Source: Nonomuraea helvata
GTDB taxonomy: Bacteria; Actinomycetota; Actinomycetes; Streptosporangiales; Streptosporangiaceae
Assembly: GCF_039535785.1 (NCBI RefSeq)
Contig: NZ_BAAAXV010000009.1
Span: 2,914,001-2,978,000, forward strand
Direction of reading: 5' to 3'
DNA length: 64,000 nucleotides
The notes under the pieces were generated by a model. It was not told the DNA's origin and ran no database searches. It worked only from the letters and a program-made list of their open reading frames with translations. A program made the translations under genes and the position numbers. Positions 1 to 8,052 of the stretch are shown piece after piece (the stretch's first letter is position 1; every line of letters starts with the position of its first letter).

Positions 1-2
1 TC

Positions 3-602
3 TACATCGGCACCTCACCGATGCACCCGACCACCGTCCAAGCCCGCGACGTCTATCCGGTGGCGACGGAGAGAATCATCAAAGGTAAGACCGAGTCGAT
101 CCCAACGTATGCGCACCACCTGTACGTCATCGGTGACGGCAAGCCCAACGCGGGCAGGTTCCCGGTCGATACCTCCCGATCATCGTGGGAGAAAGAAGTG
201 CTCGACGCAGAACTGGCCGCCGAGACCCTCGTCGGCTGGTACCGCAACCCATCTTCCGGGCGTCACGCGCTCGCCGTTCCATACGAGTTTGGCGACAAGC
301 ACCTACTTATGCACCCGGACTTCCTGTTCTGGCATGAAGACGGCGACGAGAATTACGTGCTGGACATCGTCGATCCGCACCGGCATGACCTAGGCGACAC
401 CTCGGCCAAATGGACGGCGCTAGCCAAATACGCGCAGGATCACCCCGATTGGGTTCGACGATGCCTGGCGGTCATCAGAGTCGACAATAGCCTGCGGGCG
501 CTCGACCTCACGAGGAGCGGCATCGACGCCAAACTCTCCGTGGCCACCAACAAAGCCCTGATCGAGGATCTCTTCGACAGCGACGGCATCAACTACCCAT
601 AG
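3..602 (+). CDS. DEAD/DEAH helicase-like protein, C-terminal part (gene cut by window edge)
   Basis: The frame is open to the left edge (residues YIGTSP precede the first Met at 21), so this is the 3' end of a larger gene. The segment PDFLFWHEDGDENYVLDIVDP, followed by residues about KWTALAKYAQ, resembles the C-terminal nuclease-like region found after the helicase domains of actinobacterial DEAD/DEAH proteins related to type III restriction subunits. No helicase motif lies inside the window, so the assignment rests on that tail alone. It ends just upstream of an IS481 insertion. Confidence 0.55.
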   Translation, partial: YIGTSPMHPTTVQARDVYPVATERIIKGKTESIPTYAHHLYVIGDGKPNAGRFPVDTSRSSWEKEVLDAELAAETLVGWYRNPSSGRHALAVPYEFGDKHLLMHPDFLFWHEDGDENYVLDIVDPHRHDLGDTSAKWTALAKYAQDHPDWVRRCLAVIRVDNSLRALDLTRSGIDAKLSVATNKALIEDLFDSDGINYP

Positions 603-682
603 CTGCGTTGCTGGCGCGTGGGCGGTGCTGGCCGCGACCGGCCGGAGAGCCGCAGCGCGGCCAGCAGACCGCCCGGACGCGC

Positions 683-707
683 GGCAGGCCGCCGCAGGTG
701 GCCTGCC
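683..707. terminator. GC-rich hairpin downstream of the helicase-like gene
   Basis: GGCAGGCC and GGCCTGCC form an 8-bp perfect stem around a 9-nt loop, about 80 nt after the stop codon. There is no T-tract, so it is a possible actinomycete-style terminator only. Confidence 0.35.
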
Positions 708-737
708 TTGAAGTCGTAGGGAAAAGTCTCATCCAGC

Positions 738-753
738 AGATCGATCGATCGAT
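738..753. repeat. Left flanking 16-bp direct repeat of the IS481 element
   Basis: AGATCGATCGATCGAT, identical to 2764-2779 in the same orientation. It lies directly outside the IS left end. Confidence 0.8.
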
Positions 754-864
754 GTGCTGTCCCGGGACATGCTTGACGCGTGAGTCCCAAGACATCGGCG
801 ACAGGTGCTGTTTTCGGCCAGTCTGGCGTGCGTCGTTGCGGCGTCGCGCGTCAGGAGGCCGGGA

Positions 865-2706
865 TTGGCCCTGGTGGATATGTCCGTTGTCGAGCAGCGG
901 TATCGGGCTGTGCTGGCGGTGCTGGCCGGCGCATCGGTAACCGAGGTCGCGCGGGAGGTGGGGGTGGCGCGGCAGACGTTGTCGGGCTGGGTGTCGCGCT
1001 ATCGGGAGTCGGGGTTGGGCGGTCTGGTGGACCGTTCTCGGCGGCCGCATTCGTCTCCGTCGCAGATGCGGCCGGAGGTAGAGGTGCTGGTGTGTGAGCT
1101 GCGGCGCCAGCATCCGCGGTGGGGACCGGTCCGGTTGGCGCATGAGGCTGGGCGTCGGGGTGTGGATCCGACGCCGTCGCGGATGGGGGTGTATCGGGCG
1201 CTGGTGCGCCATGGCCTGATCGAGCCGGGTGCTGGGCGGCGTAAGCGGGTCTTCCGTCGCTGGCAGCGTGAGGCGCCGATGGAGTTATGGCAGATGGACA
1301 TCGTCGGCGGTGTGTTCTTGGCCGATGGTCGCGAGGTGAAGGTGGTCACCGGCGTCGACGACCACTCCCGCTTCTGCGTCATTGCCAAGGCGGTGGTGCG
1401 GGCCACCGGTCGGGCGGTCTGTCTGGCCTTTGTCGAGGCGTTGCGGGCGTTCGGGGCGCCGGGTGAGGTGCTGACGGACAATGGCAAGCAGTTCACCGCG
1501 CGGTTCGGGCACGGCGGTGAGGTGTTGTTTGACCGGATTTGCCGGGACAATGCCATCGTCCATCGGCTCACCCAGCCGCGTTCGCCGACCACGACGGGCA
1601 AGGTGGAGCGTTTCCATCAGAGCCTGCGTCGTGAGCTGCTGGATGACGCCGGCCCGTTCGAGGACCTGGCGGCGTTCCAGGCTGAGCTGGATGCGTGGGT
1701 GGAGCATTACAACACCGCCCGGCCGCATCAGAGCCTGGACATGGCGGTCCCGACTGACCGGTTCACGCCCGTGAGCGCGACCGAGCGGGAGCTGCTGCCG
1801 CTGCGGCTGCCGGCGATTCTGACCGTCCAGCCGGACCCGGCACCCGCTGCAGATGGCGTGATGGACGAGACAGCTGCCGACGCCACTGCTGCGCCGCCGA
1901 AGCACCGGAAAAGCAGCGACGAGGACACACAGGTGGCCAAGCGGCCGACGACATCGGCGGCGTCCTGGTCGGGTGGGCCGATCGAGTTCGATCGGGTGGT
2001 GCCGGCCAGCGGCAACCTGGGCGTGGCGGGCAAGCAGTTCTGGCTCGGCCCGGCCCGCGCCGGCCAGGTGATCACCTTCTGGGCGGACGTGAACGTGATC
2101 CATCTGCTGGTGGGCGGGGCGCGGCTAAAGAGCCTGCGCTCGCATCTGTCCACCAACGACCTGGCCCGCCTGTTCGCCGGCGGTGGCCGTGTGGCCGGGC
2201 CGTCGCCGCTGCCGCAGGCCGAGAACGACGCCGTGGTGGAGGTGGAGCGGACGGTGAACAAGTACGGCCTGGTCAGCTTGGCCGGTCGCTATCTGCTGGC
2301 TGCCGAGATTCTGGGCGGGCGCCGGGTCACCATCCGGATCGAGGAGAAGACGCTGATGTTCCTTGACCCTGACACCCGGCAGTTGCTGCGGGTCCGGCCG
2401 AATCCGCTGATCTGGCAGAAGTGCCTGCAGTTGCGCGGCGCCCGCCCCGCCGGCCCGCCGCCGGTCCCGGAGCGGTCGCCGATCATGGTGCAGCGCCGCG
2501 CGAACTCCTTCGGCGTGATCATGGTCACCCGGCAGACTGTCTCCCTCGGCCGGCTGTATGTCGGCCGGGTCGTCACCGTGCACGTCAGCGACACCACCCT
2601 GACCATCGACCTGGACGAAGGGCCGCGCACCGTGCACCGCACCACCGACCTTCCGGTCCGCAACGTCAAAGCGCATCGGCCCTACAAGGTCGACCATGTT
2701 TCCTAG
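865..2706 (+). CDS. IS481-family DDE transposase with C-terminal small-barrel repeats
   Basis: Catalyses transposition of the surrounding IS. An N-terminal helix-turn-helix (VTEVAREVGVARQTLSGWVS) is followed by an rve/DDE domain with D in MDIVGG, D in LTDNGKQF and E in GKVERFHQSLRREL. TTG at 865 is preferred over the upstream in-frame codon because AGGAGG (853-858) sits 6 nt before it; GTG 874 or ATG 880 are alternatives. After the DDE domain there is a roughly 250-residue extension holding three similar beta-rich units (around GKQFWLGPARAGQ, NKYGLVSLAGRYLL and NSFGVIMVTRQTVS). This tail is seen in other long actinobacterial IS481 transposases and may bind DNA. The gene appears intact. Confidence 0.9.
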   Translation: MALVDMSVVEQRYRAVLAVLAGASVTEVAREVGVARQTLSGWVSRYRESGLGGLVDRSRRPHSSPSQMRPEVEVLVCELRRQHPRWGPVRLAHEAGRRGVDPTPSRMGVYRALVRHGLIEPGAGRRKRVFRRWQREAPMELWQMDIVGGVFLADGREVKVVTGVDDHSRFCVIAKAVVRATGRAVCLAFVEALRAFGAPGEVLTDNGKQFTARFGHGGEVLFDRICRDNAIVHRLTQPRSPTTTGKVERFHQSLRRELLDDAGPFEDLAAFQAELDAWVEHYNTARPHQSLDMAVPTDRFTPVSATERELLPLRLPAILTVQPDPAPAADGVMDETAADATAAPPKHRKSSDEDTQVAKRPTTSAASWSGGPIEFDRVVPASGNLGVAGKQFWLGPARAGQVITFWADVNVIHLLVGGARLKSLRSHLSTNDLARLFAGGGRVAGPSPLPQAENDAVVEVERTVNKYGLVSLAGRYLLAAEILGGRRVTIRIEEKTLMFLDPDTRQLLRVRPNPLIWQKCLQLRGARPAGPPPVPERSPIMVQRRANSFGVIMVTRQTVSLGRLYVGRVVTVHVSDTTLTIDLDEGPRTVHRTTDLPVRNVKAHRPYKVDHVS

Positions 2707-2763
2707 ATCACCTGTCGCCTGTGTCCTGGGACAGAAACGTCAGGCATCTCATGGGACTAGACA

Positions 2764-2779
2764 AGATCGATCGATCGAT
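2764..2779. repeat. Right flanking 16-bp direct repeat of the IS481 element
   Basis: AGATCGATCGATCGAT, identical to 738-753. It directly follows the inward end sequence GGGACTAGACA. Confidence 0.8.
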
Positions 2780-2857
2780 CATGCCTCTGAGCTGCGGTTA
2801 TGTGTCGTTGTCGCATCCGTCGCGGTTGATGCTTGACAGCCGGTGTCTATGGCTGAT

Positions 2858-3331
2858 TTAGCCGATGTGTGGGCCGTTGTCTTCGAGGTAGTGGTTGACC
2901 CTCATACGCATGGAGCGGTGCATGCTGTACATGTCGAGTTCGTGCCGCGGCACCCAGCGCACCTCTCTCGATTCGCTGCTCGGAGTCGGCTGGCCGCTGA
3001 TGGCCCGGGCGATGAGAACGAGGGAGAACTCCTGCCGCACCTCGTCGTTGCTGGTGTAGTGGATGACGTGGAGGGGATCGCTGTAGGTGCCGACCAGTCC
3101 CGTGATCTCGCAGGTGATCCCGGTCTCTTCGAGTGTCTCCCGGATGGCTGCCTGCGGGATGGACTCGCCAAGATCGATGGCGCCGCCGGGTAGAGCCCAG
3201 TTGCCGTTGTCGGAACGGCGGATCAGCAGCACCTCGCCGGCGTCGTTGGTCACCACGACATTCACGGACGGGACGAGACTGTTGGCCGCGGGGGCGTTCG
3301 GGTCGTTGTGGTAGTCGATCCGTTGGCTCAC
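2858..3331 (-). CDS. Nudix hydrolase, candidate Pif-like immunity factor of the AICE
   Basis: 157 aa with a complete Nudix box, GGAIDLGESIPQAAIRETLEETGI (G...E...RE..EE.G). Such enzymes hydrolyse nucleoside diphosphates linked to another moiety; the substrate here is unknown. The gene is transcribed from the same strand as the GntR gene, whose stop is 10 nt upstream, so the two are probably an operon. In pSAM2 the immunity factor Pif contains a Nudix motif and blocks transfer between element-bearing cells; the position beside a KorSA-type regulator suggests the same role. Housekeeping sanitation is the alternative. Confidence 0.85.
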   Translation of the reverse strand: MSQRIDYHNDPNAPAANSLVPSVNVVVTNDAGEVLLIRRSDNGNWALPGGAIDLGESIPQAAIRETLEETGITCEITGLVGTYSDPLHVIHYTSNDEVRQEFSLVLIARAISGQPTPSSESREVRWVPRHELDMYSMHRSMRMRVNHYLEDNGPHIG

Positions 3332-3341
3332 GGGCCGGAGC

Positions 3342-3641
3342 CTACTCCGCCGGCGGCTCCTTGGCCTCTTTGCTTCTGCGTACCTCGCCGTCGGCGTTCA
3401 CGAAGCTGCCCAGGTTCGGGACGGTGTAGACCTTGCCGGCGGTTCTGAGGCGTTCCATGGCCTTACGTATGGTGGGGCGGGCGACCCCGAACTCCTCCAT
3501 GAGCTTGACCTCGGAAATCTTGAACTTGGGTCCCCACTCACCGGAGTCGATGCGCGCGACGAGGACTTCGAGGATCTGCTCCCAGCGGGAACGGTCCTCG
3601 TCGAACTCCCAGGTGCGCGTGTGCTCGACATATCTGGCCAC
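3342..3641 (-). CDS. Short GntR-family winged-helix regulator
   Basis: 99 aa consisting almost only of a GntR DNA-binding domain: WEQILEVLVARIDSGEW, then the recognition region LMEEFGVARPTIRKAMERL and the wing GKVYTVPNLGSFV. There is no effector-binding domain, as in KorSA-like AICE repressors. It is followed at 10 nt by the Nudix gene. The divergent small genes start at 3747. The intergenic region holds an 8-8-8 inverted repeat (3685-3708) that is a likely operator for this protein. Confidence 0.85.
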   Translation of the reverse strand: MARYVEHTRTWEFDEDRSRWEQILEVLVARIDSGEWGPKFKISEVKLMEEFGVARPTIRKAMERLRTAGKVYTVPNLGSFVNADGEVRRSKEAKEPPAE

Positions 3642-3684
3642 GCTATGAGAGTAGGAGGGCGTTTCACGGCCCTTCGCACCAGAT

Positions 3685-3708
3685 CATGAAGCGCCATGGA
3701 GCTTCATG
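3685..3708. promoter_or_regulatory. Inverted repeat, candidate GntR operator
   Basis: CATGAAGC (3685-3692) and GCTTCATG (3701-3708) form perfect 8-bp arms around an 8-nt spacer. The repeat lies between the divergent GntR gene (start 3641) and the ORF at 3747, a position suited to control both. Confidence 0.55.
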
Positions 3709-3746
3709 GGGTAGACAGGCACTTACAGGCTTGCTAGCTTGGAGGC

Positions 3747-3938
3747 ATGGCGTTGGTGAGCGTTGGTCCAGGACCCCTCCGGGTGGGGCTCCGCTTGTGC
3801 GGTTCAACTGGGCGCCTCACAAGAGCGCACAATGTGACCAAAGCTGGCCGCTGGCTCACCAACGCCTACCTAAGCCTCCTGGTCCTCGCCTGGTGCCACC
3901 GACCGGGCGTGGGTGCTCGTGTGAGACGAGGACGGTGA
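3747..3938 (+). CDS. Possible small protein (63 aa), unknown function
   Basis: The ATG is preceded by TTGGAGG with good spacing, and the stop lies 3 nt before the GTG of the next gene, as in an operon. The middle contains a short hydrophobic stretch (YLSLLVLAW). The sequence matches no family I recognise and the composition is not strongly protein-like, so it may be a leader rather than a functional protein. Confidence 0.3.
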   Translation: MALVSVGPGPLRVGLRLCGSTGRLTRAHNVTKAGRWLTNAYLSLLVLAWCHRPGVGARVRRGR

Positions 3939-3941
3939 GCG

Positions 3942-4229
3942 GTGACTGAGTTTGACGGCCTTCACAGCATGCACCCTGCACCGCCCCGCCCTGATGCGGC
4001 TGCGGTCAGATGGTTGCCCAGCGAGCGACGCGCGAACTGTATCCGAGTCCGGGCCTACACGTGCGAGTGCTCGCCGCTGGTCTTCGAGCAGTGCGTTTCC
4101 GCTGGGCTGGGATTCGTGCGGCGGTACGACCGATCCGTCTCCCCGGTGACCGTCGTCGAGAGCCCGTGGGTGAGGGTCGCTGACGCCGAGGCGCTTTGGC
4201 GACGGATCATGGACGGCCAGGCGAGGTGA
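3942..4229 (+). CDS. Conserved-looking small actinomycete protein (95 aa)
   Basis: GTG start at 3942. The segment RVRAYTCECSPLVFEQCVSAGLGFVRR and the tail WVRVADAEALWRRIMDG look like a folded small domain with three cysteines. Similar unnamed proteins occur beside XRE-type regulators in actinomycetes. No function can be assigned. It precedes the XRE regulator at 4419 on the same strand. Confidence 0.55.
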   Translation: MTEFDGLHSMHPAPPRPDAAAVRWLPSERRANCIRVRAYTCECSPLVFEQCVSAGLGFVRRYDRSVSPVTVVESPWVRVADAEALWRRIMDGQAR

Positions 4230-4337
4230 GGACACGCCGAACTGACAGCCCGCACACGTAGCGTCACGTTTTGCAATTACTGCGTGACGGCGCGTTTCCG
4301 CAGGTCGAGGGCCGACCTGCGGTTTCGCATGCTCGCC

Positions 4338-4360
4338 CACTGGCAGTTTTTCTGCCAGTG
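4338..4360 (+). promoter_or_regulatory. Hairpin in the leader of the XRE regulator gene
   Basis: CACTGGCAG and CTGCCAGTG form a 9-bp perfect stem around a TTTTT loop, about 60 nt upstream of the GTG at 4419. A second inverted pair, CGTCACG/CGTGACG, lies about 60 nt further upstream. They may be operators or an attenuator. Confidence 0.4.
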
Positions 4361-4418
4361 ACGCAGGTCACCCGTCTTATCGTCGAAGCAAGCGACGACG
4401 AGAAGAAGGGGCGGGGAC

Positions 4419-5633
4419 GTGGCAACAGAGTACGTGACGCAAGGCCAGCGGATCGCGCGGGCTCGTCACCGCAAGGGCTGGGATCAAGCAACCCTCGCTG
4501 AGAAGATCGGCCGTTCTGTCTCCTGGCTGTCGAAGGTCGAGAACGGTCGGATGCCGCTCGATCGGATGAGCGTCGTCGGGCAGCTCGCTGACGTCCTCGG
4601 GGTGGAGGTCGCCGAGCTGACCGGTCAGCCGTACCGACACGAGACGACGGAACTCGACTCCGGGCACGCCGCCGTGCCGGGGCTTCGCCTCGCACTCCAA
4701 CAGGCCTCGCTACCGAGCGGGGTGGTGCGGCCGGCGGCGGGGGAGCCCCACGCACTGCAGGAACTGGAGGCGAACGTTCGGCTCGCGGAGCAACTCCGCC
4801 AGGACGCCAAGTTCACCGCCCTGGGTGAGGTGTTGCCCAGGATCCTCACCGACCTGATCGCCATCACGAACGATTCGTCAGCCGATCGCGATCGAGCCGA
4901 AGCGCTGATGCTGCGGGCCTGCCATATGGCACGGGTGTCCTCCAATCTCCTGGGACATCACGACCTGGGCTGGACTGCGGTACAGCGCGAACTCGTCGCC
5001 GCTCAACGGGTGGGCTCGCCCGGCCTGATCGCGGCAGCCAGCTGGGATCTGTGCGGGGTATGGCTGCATGAGGCCCAGCTCGACCCCGCCAAGGACGCAG
5101 CCCTGTCAGCGCTCGACCAGATCGAACCGCACGTGGGTACGGACGACACCATCAAAGCGATGTGGGGTGCGCTGCACCTGCGGGCGGCCGTGGCGTACTC
5201 CCGGCTGTGGGATCAAAGAGAAGCGGAAAGCCACTTTGAGGAGGCTCGCCGCGTCGCCGAGGTCCTGCCGCGGGACGGCAACGTCTTCCAGACGCAGTTC
5301 AACCGGGTGAACACCACTATCCACGCCGTCGAGGTCAGCATGGAGCTCGGTCGGCCACGCGATGTCATCTCCCGGGCTGAACACGTAGAGATCGCCGAGA
5401 TCGCCTCGTCGGAGCGGCAGGCTCACTACTGGACCTGTACTGCGGCGGGATATCACATGAACAGAAAGGACAACGAAGCGGCGGACGCTCTGCTGCGGGC
5501 CGATCGGATCGCTCCGCAGCATGTCCGCAACCGTCCGTTGGTACGCAACATCGTGCGTGACCTTCGCGACAGCGGGCGGCTGCATCGTCAGCGCGAGATC
5601 CTTAATCTCGCCAAGGTGATGCGGCTGCTCTGA
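4419..5633 (+). CDS. XRE-family regulator with long helical C-terminal domain
   Basis: 404 aa. N-terminal Cro/C1 helix-turn-helix at residues about 8-65 (QGQRIARARHRKGW, then TLAEKIGRSVSWLSKVENGR). The remaining 330 residues are alpha-helical and TPR-like, a layout common in Streptomyces regulators that may respond to peptides or protein partners. GTG at 4419 follows GGGGCGGGG. It lies inside the AICE between the two GntR genes, so it may be element cargo or a control gene. No ligand can be inferred. Confidence 0.8.
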   Translation: MATEYVTQGQRIARARHRKGWDQATLAEKIGRSVSWLSKVENGRMPLDRMSVVGQLADVLGVEVAELTGQPYRHETTELDSGHAAVPGLRLALQQASLPSGVVRPAAGEPHALQELEANVRLAEQLRQDAKFTALGEVLPRILTDLIAITNDSSADRDRAEALMLRACHMARVSSNLLGHHDLGWTAVQRELVAAQRVGSPGLIAAASWDLCGVWLHEAQLDPAKDAALSALDQIEPHVGTDDTIKAMWGALHLRAAVAYSRLWDQREAESHFEEARRVAEVLPRDGNVFQTQFNRVNTTIHAVEVSMELGRPRDVISRAEHVEIAEIASSERQAHYWTCTAAGYHMNRKDNEAADALLRADRIAPQHVRNRPLVRNIVRDLRDSGRLHRQREILNLAKVMRLL

Positions 5634-5729
5634 CCGCAAGAACGGAGCCTATCCGCGCATTGGTTCCCCACCCGTCAGGTAACCCGGGGGCGCATCGGCG
5701 TCCTGCCTACACGAATGGGGTAGTAACTC

Positions 5730-5876
5730 GTGGGTCTCAGTGAGATCGAACGACAGATCTTGCTACGCGAGCTGGCAGAGATCGCGGTCGACCTGGCCGA
5801 ACTCCAGCGTCGAGCGATCAGGATCACTGCTCGGCTTGATCAGGACGGGTCCGAGCATCTAGCTCGTCCAGCCTGA
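5730..5876 (+). CDS. Possible 48-aa helical small protein
   Basis: GTG-initiated ORF (VGLSEIERQILLRELAEIA...) predicted to be one long amphipathic helix rich in Glu, Arg and Leu. It converges with the GntR gene on the other strand and overlaps its last 53 nt. The upstream sequence has only a weak ribosome-binding site. Composition favours a real small AICE protein, but evidence is limited. Confidence 0.35.
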   Translation: MGLSEIERQILLRELAEIAVDLAELQRRAIRITARLDQDGSEHLARPA

Positions 5877-6207
5877 CCGTCAGCTTGTGCATGTACTGGC
5901 GCATCTCGCGCAGCTGCTCGGAGATGATCCGGAACTCTTCGCTGTGCTCGCCAGGGGTGGGGGCGGCGGTTTCGTCGTCGGGCGTACGGCTGACGAAGCT
6001 GCCGGCTCCCTGGCGGGTCTCGATGAGTCCCTCGTCGCGGAGCACGGCCAGGGCGTTGCCGATGGTCATCATGGCAACGCCGTACCGCTCCGCCAGTTCG
6101 CGGGCTACGGGGAGGCGTTCCCCGACCGCGTACCGGCCCGATGCGATGTCGCGCCGGATGTCCTCGGCAATCCTCAGGTACGGCCGGCGCCGGTCAGTGG
6201 ATGCCAT
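5824..6207 (-). CDS. GntR-family repressor of the AICE transfer/replication genes (KorSA-like)
   Basis: 127 aa. A GntR winged helix occupies residues about 8-72 (YLRIAEDIRRDIASGRYAVGERLP, ELAERYGVAMMTIGNALAVL, QGAGSFV), followed by a short coiled-coil tail (ISEQLREMRQYMHKLTVRLDEL) that could give dimerisation. It is divergent from the SCO3933-type gene and traSA, and the space between carries repeated CTAGATRCCTAG sites. In pSAM2 the GntR protein KorSA represses the transfer/replication operon; the same role is inferred here. Confidence 0.85.
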   Translation of the reverse strand: MASTDRRRPYLRIAEDIRRDIASGRYAVGERLPVARELAERYGVAMMTIGNALAVLRDEGLIETRQGAGSFVSRTPDDETAAPTPGEHSEEFRIISEQLREMRQYMHKLTVRLDELDARTRPDQAEQ

Positions 6208-6225
6208 ATCCCCACAGTAGCGGTT

Positions 6226-6323
6226 CTAGATGCCTAGGTCTCTGGGCAACCTGTAAGAAAATCTCGAGCCAACTTAGCTATCTCGGTTTACAGAGCTAGA
6301 TACCTAGATATCTTTGTATCTAG
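6226..6323. promoter_or_regulatory. Repeated CTAGAT operators between korSA-like and transfer genes
   Basis: CTAGATGCCTAGGT at 6226-6239 and CTAGATACCTAGAT at 6296-6309 are near-identical direct copies. GTATCTAG at 6316-6323 is the inverse of CTAGATAC. CTGTAA (from about 6251) and TTACAG (to about 6293) form an additional inverted pair. The sites lie on both sides of the probable promoters for the divergent GntR gene and the SCO3933/traSA operon, as expected for an autoregulated repressor. Confidence 0.65.
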
Positions 6324-6352
6324 CACATCACCTTCAAAGGAGACCAGCTCTC

Positions 6353-6685
6353 ATGCGCACCGTCCCCATCCCTGTCGACACTTCCAAGCTCGTGATCACC
6401 TGCGTGAAGTCGCCCAAGCCGCGGCTGCTCAACAAGGACACGGGCGAGATCAAGACCGACAAGAACGGCAACACCGTGTACGAGGTGACCGTGTCGGTGG
6501 AAGACGAGTTCGGCCGGATCGAACTCGTCAAAATCGCCACATCGGGGGAGCCCCCGATCGGCGCCGGTCAGCAGATCAACCCCACGGGCCTGGTCGGCTA
6601 CGTGTGGGAGATCGCCGGCCGGTGGGGCATCTCCTACCGCGCCGCGGCCCTCCTACCGGTTGACGCGGAGCCGCTCCGTGTCTGA
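6353..6685 (+). CDS. SCO3933-family regulatory protein of the AICE
   Basis: 110 aa starting at ATG 6353, preceded by AAAGGAGA; the open frame extends further upstream but without a ribosome-binding site. The N-terminus MRTVPIPVDTSKL, followed by NKDTGEIKTDKNGNTVYEV, is typical of the SCO3933-type proteins found first in the transfer operon of Streptomyces AICEs. The molecular role is not established; a small accessory or regulatory protein is assumed. The stop overlaps the GTG of the FtsK gene by 8 nt. Confidence 0.8.
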   Translation: MRTVPIPVDTSKLVITCVKSPKPRLLNKDTGEIKTDKNGNTVYEVTVSVEDEFGRIELVKIATSGEPPIGAGQQINPTGLVGYVWEIAGRWGISYRAAALLPVDAEPLRV

Positions 6686-8048
6686 CACAACCCTCCTGAT
6701 GCTCGGAGTCCTGGCCGCTTCGGCGGCCGGGCTCTGGGCCTGGCGCCGCTGGCACTACCGGTCGTTCTGGCTCGTGGTTGCCTTCCCGCTGACCGCGATC
6801 ACCGTACGGGCCACCTGGCGCAAGGTCGCCCTCGGCTGCAATCTCACCAAGAAGCGCCAGCGCTTCTGGTTCACCACCGTCCCAGGCCTCGTCGCCTCGA
6901 CCGGCGTCGTCCGCGTCCGGCGTAAGTGGCAGCGCATCGCCGTGGACACCAAGCCATTCATGTGGCTGCCCAAGCCCACCCGGTACGGCTGGCGGGTCAC
7001 CCTGCACACGCTCGAGGGCCAGATCCCCGCCGACTACGCCGACGCTGCCGAACGGCTCGCACATTCCTGGGGCGTGCACGCCGTTCGCGTCTCGTCCCCT
7101 CGTCCCGGACGAGTCGTCCTGTCCGCCACCGTGCGAGATCCACTCGTCCGGGTCGAGACCCTGCCTTCCTCACCCGAACTGCTCAAGGTCAACGTGGGCC
7201 GGCTGGAAACCGGCGGCCCCTGGATCATCGACTTCAGAACCGTCCCGCACTGGCTCAACGCCGGAGCAACGCAGTCCGGCAAGTCCAACCTCGCCAACGC
7301 CCTTGTCCAAGGGCTGGCACCGCAACCGGTCGCGCTGGTCGGCTTCGACCTCAAGGGCGGCGTGGAGTTCACCCCGTACAGCCCGCGCCTGTCGGCGCTG
7401 GCCACCACGCGGGCCGAATGCGTCGCTCTGCTGGATGACCTCGTCGGCCTGATGACCAGCCGCATGGCCCTGTGCCGAGAGGCCGGCGCCCGCAACATCT
7501 GGCAACTGCCGGACGATCAGCGGCCCACGCCCATCGTCGTGCTCGTCGACGAACTGGCCGAGTTGTACCTGATGGCCGACAAGAGCGAGAAAGACGAGAT
7601 CGCCAAGACCTCGACAGCTCTCCTGCGGGTGGCACAGCTCGGGCGGGCGTTCGGCATCTACCTGTTCTGCTGTGGCCAGCGGATCGGCTCCGACCTCGGG
7701 CCCGGGGTGACCGCACTGCGGGCCCAGTGCTCGGGACGGATCTGTCACCGCGTCAACGATCCAGAGACCGCCACCATGACGCTCGGCGACCTCGACCCTG
7801 CCGCGCTCGCTTCGGCGCGCGCGATCCCCGCCGAGACACCGGGCGTCGCGATCGTCGCCTCGCAGGACGGTCAGTGGTACCGGGCCCGCTCTTTCTACGT
7901 CAGCGAGCAAGCCGCCGAACACGCTGCCACTGCCTACGCCGACAGAACACCCACCTGGGCTGACCTCGTCTCCGGCCATGCCGCGCAGATGAGCGACGCC
8001 GACCTCGCCGAGTTCCTCAACTCCATCCCGGATCCGCGAAAGGCCTGA
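6678..8048 (+). CDS. FtsK/SpoIIIE-type conjugative translocase (TraSA/TraB-like)
   Basis: 456 aa membrane-anchored ATPase expected to pump double-stranded DNA between hyphae. Two N-terminal membrane segments (TLLMLGVLAASAAGLWAW and FWLVVAFPLTAITV) precede a motor domain with Walker A GATQSGKS at about 196-203 and Walker B IVVLVDELAEL at about 286-296. Length and layout fit AICE Tra proteins. GTG 6678 is chosen over TTG 6660 because CGGAG lies 7 nt upstream. Co-transcribed with spdB-like genes. Confidence 0.9.
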   Translation: MSDTTLLMLGVLAASAAGLWAWRRWHYRSFWLVVAFPLTAITVRATWRKVALGCNLTKKRQRFWFTTVPGLVASTGVVRVRRKWQRIAVDTKPFMWLPKPTRYGWRVTLHTLEGQIPADYADAAERLAHSWGVHAVRVSSPRPGRVVLSATVRDPLVRVETLPSSPELLKVNVGRLETGGPWIIDFRTVPHWLNAGATQSGKSNLANALVQGLAPQPVALVGFDLKGGVEFTPYSPRLSALATTRAECVALLDDLVGLMTSRMALCREAGARNIWQLPDDQRPTPIVVLVDELAELYLMADKSEKDEIAKTSTALLRVAQLGRAFGIYLFCCGQRIGSDLGPGVTALRAQCSGRICHRVNDPETATMTLGDLDPAALASARAIPAETPGVAIVASQDGQWYRARSFYVSEQAAEHAATAYADRTPTWADLVSGHAAQMSDADLAEFLNSIPDPRKA

Positions 8049-8052
8049 ACCG

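Larger units (their letters stand above)
738..2779 (+). mobile_element. IS481-family insertion sequence
   Basis: A single transposase gene lies between imperfect inverted ends. The left end, from about 755, reads TGctgTCCC; the right end, read inward from 2763, gives TGtctagTCCC. Inside both ends comes TGACG and then GCGACAGGTG. The element is flanked on both sides by the identical 16-mer AGATCGATCGATCGAT, consistent with target-site duplication or insertion into a GATC-repeat target. Confidence 0.8.
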
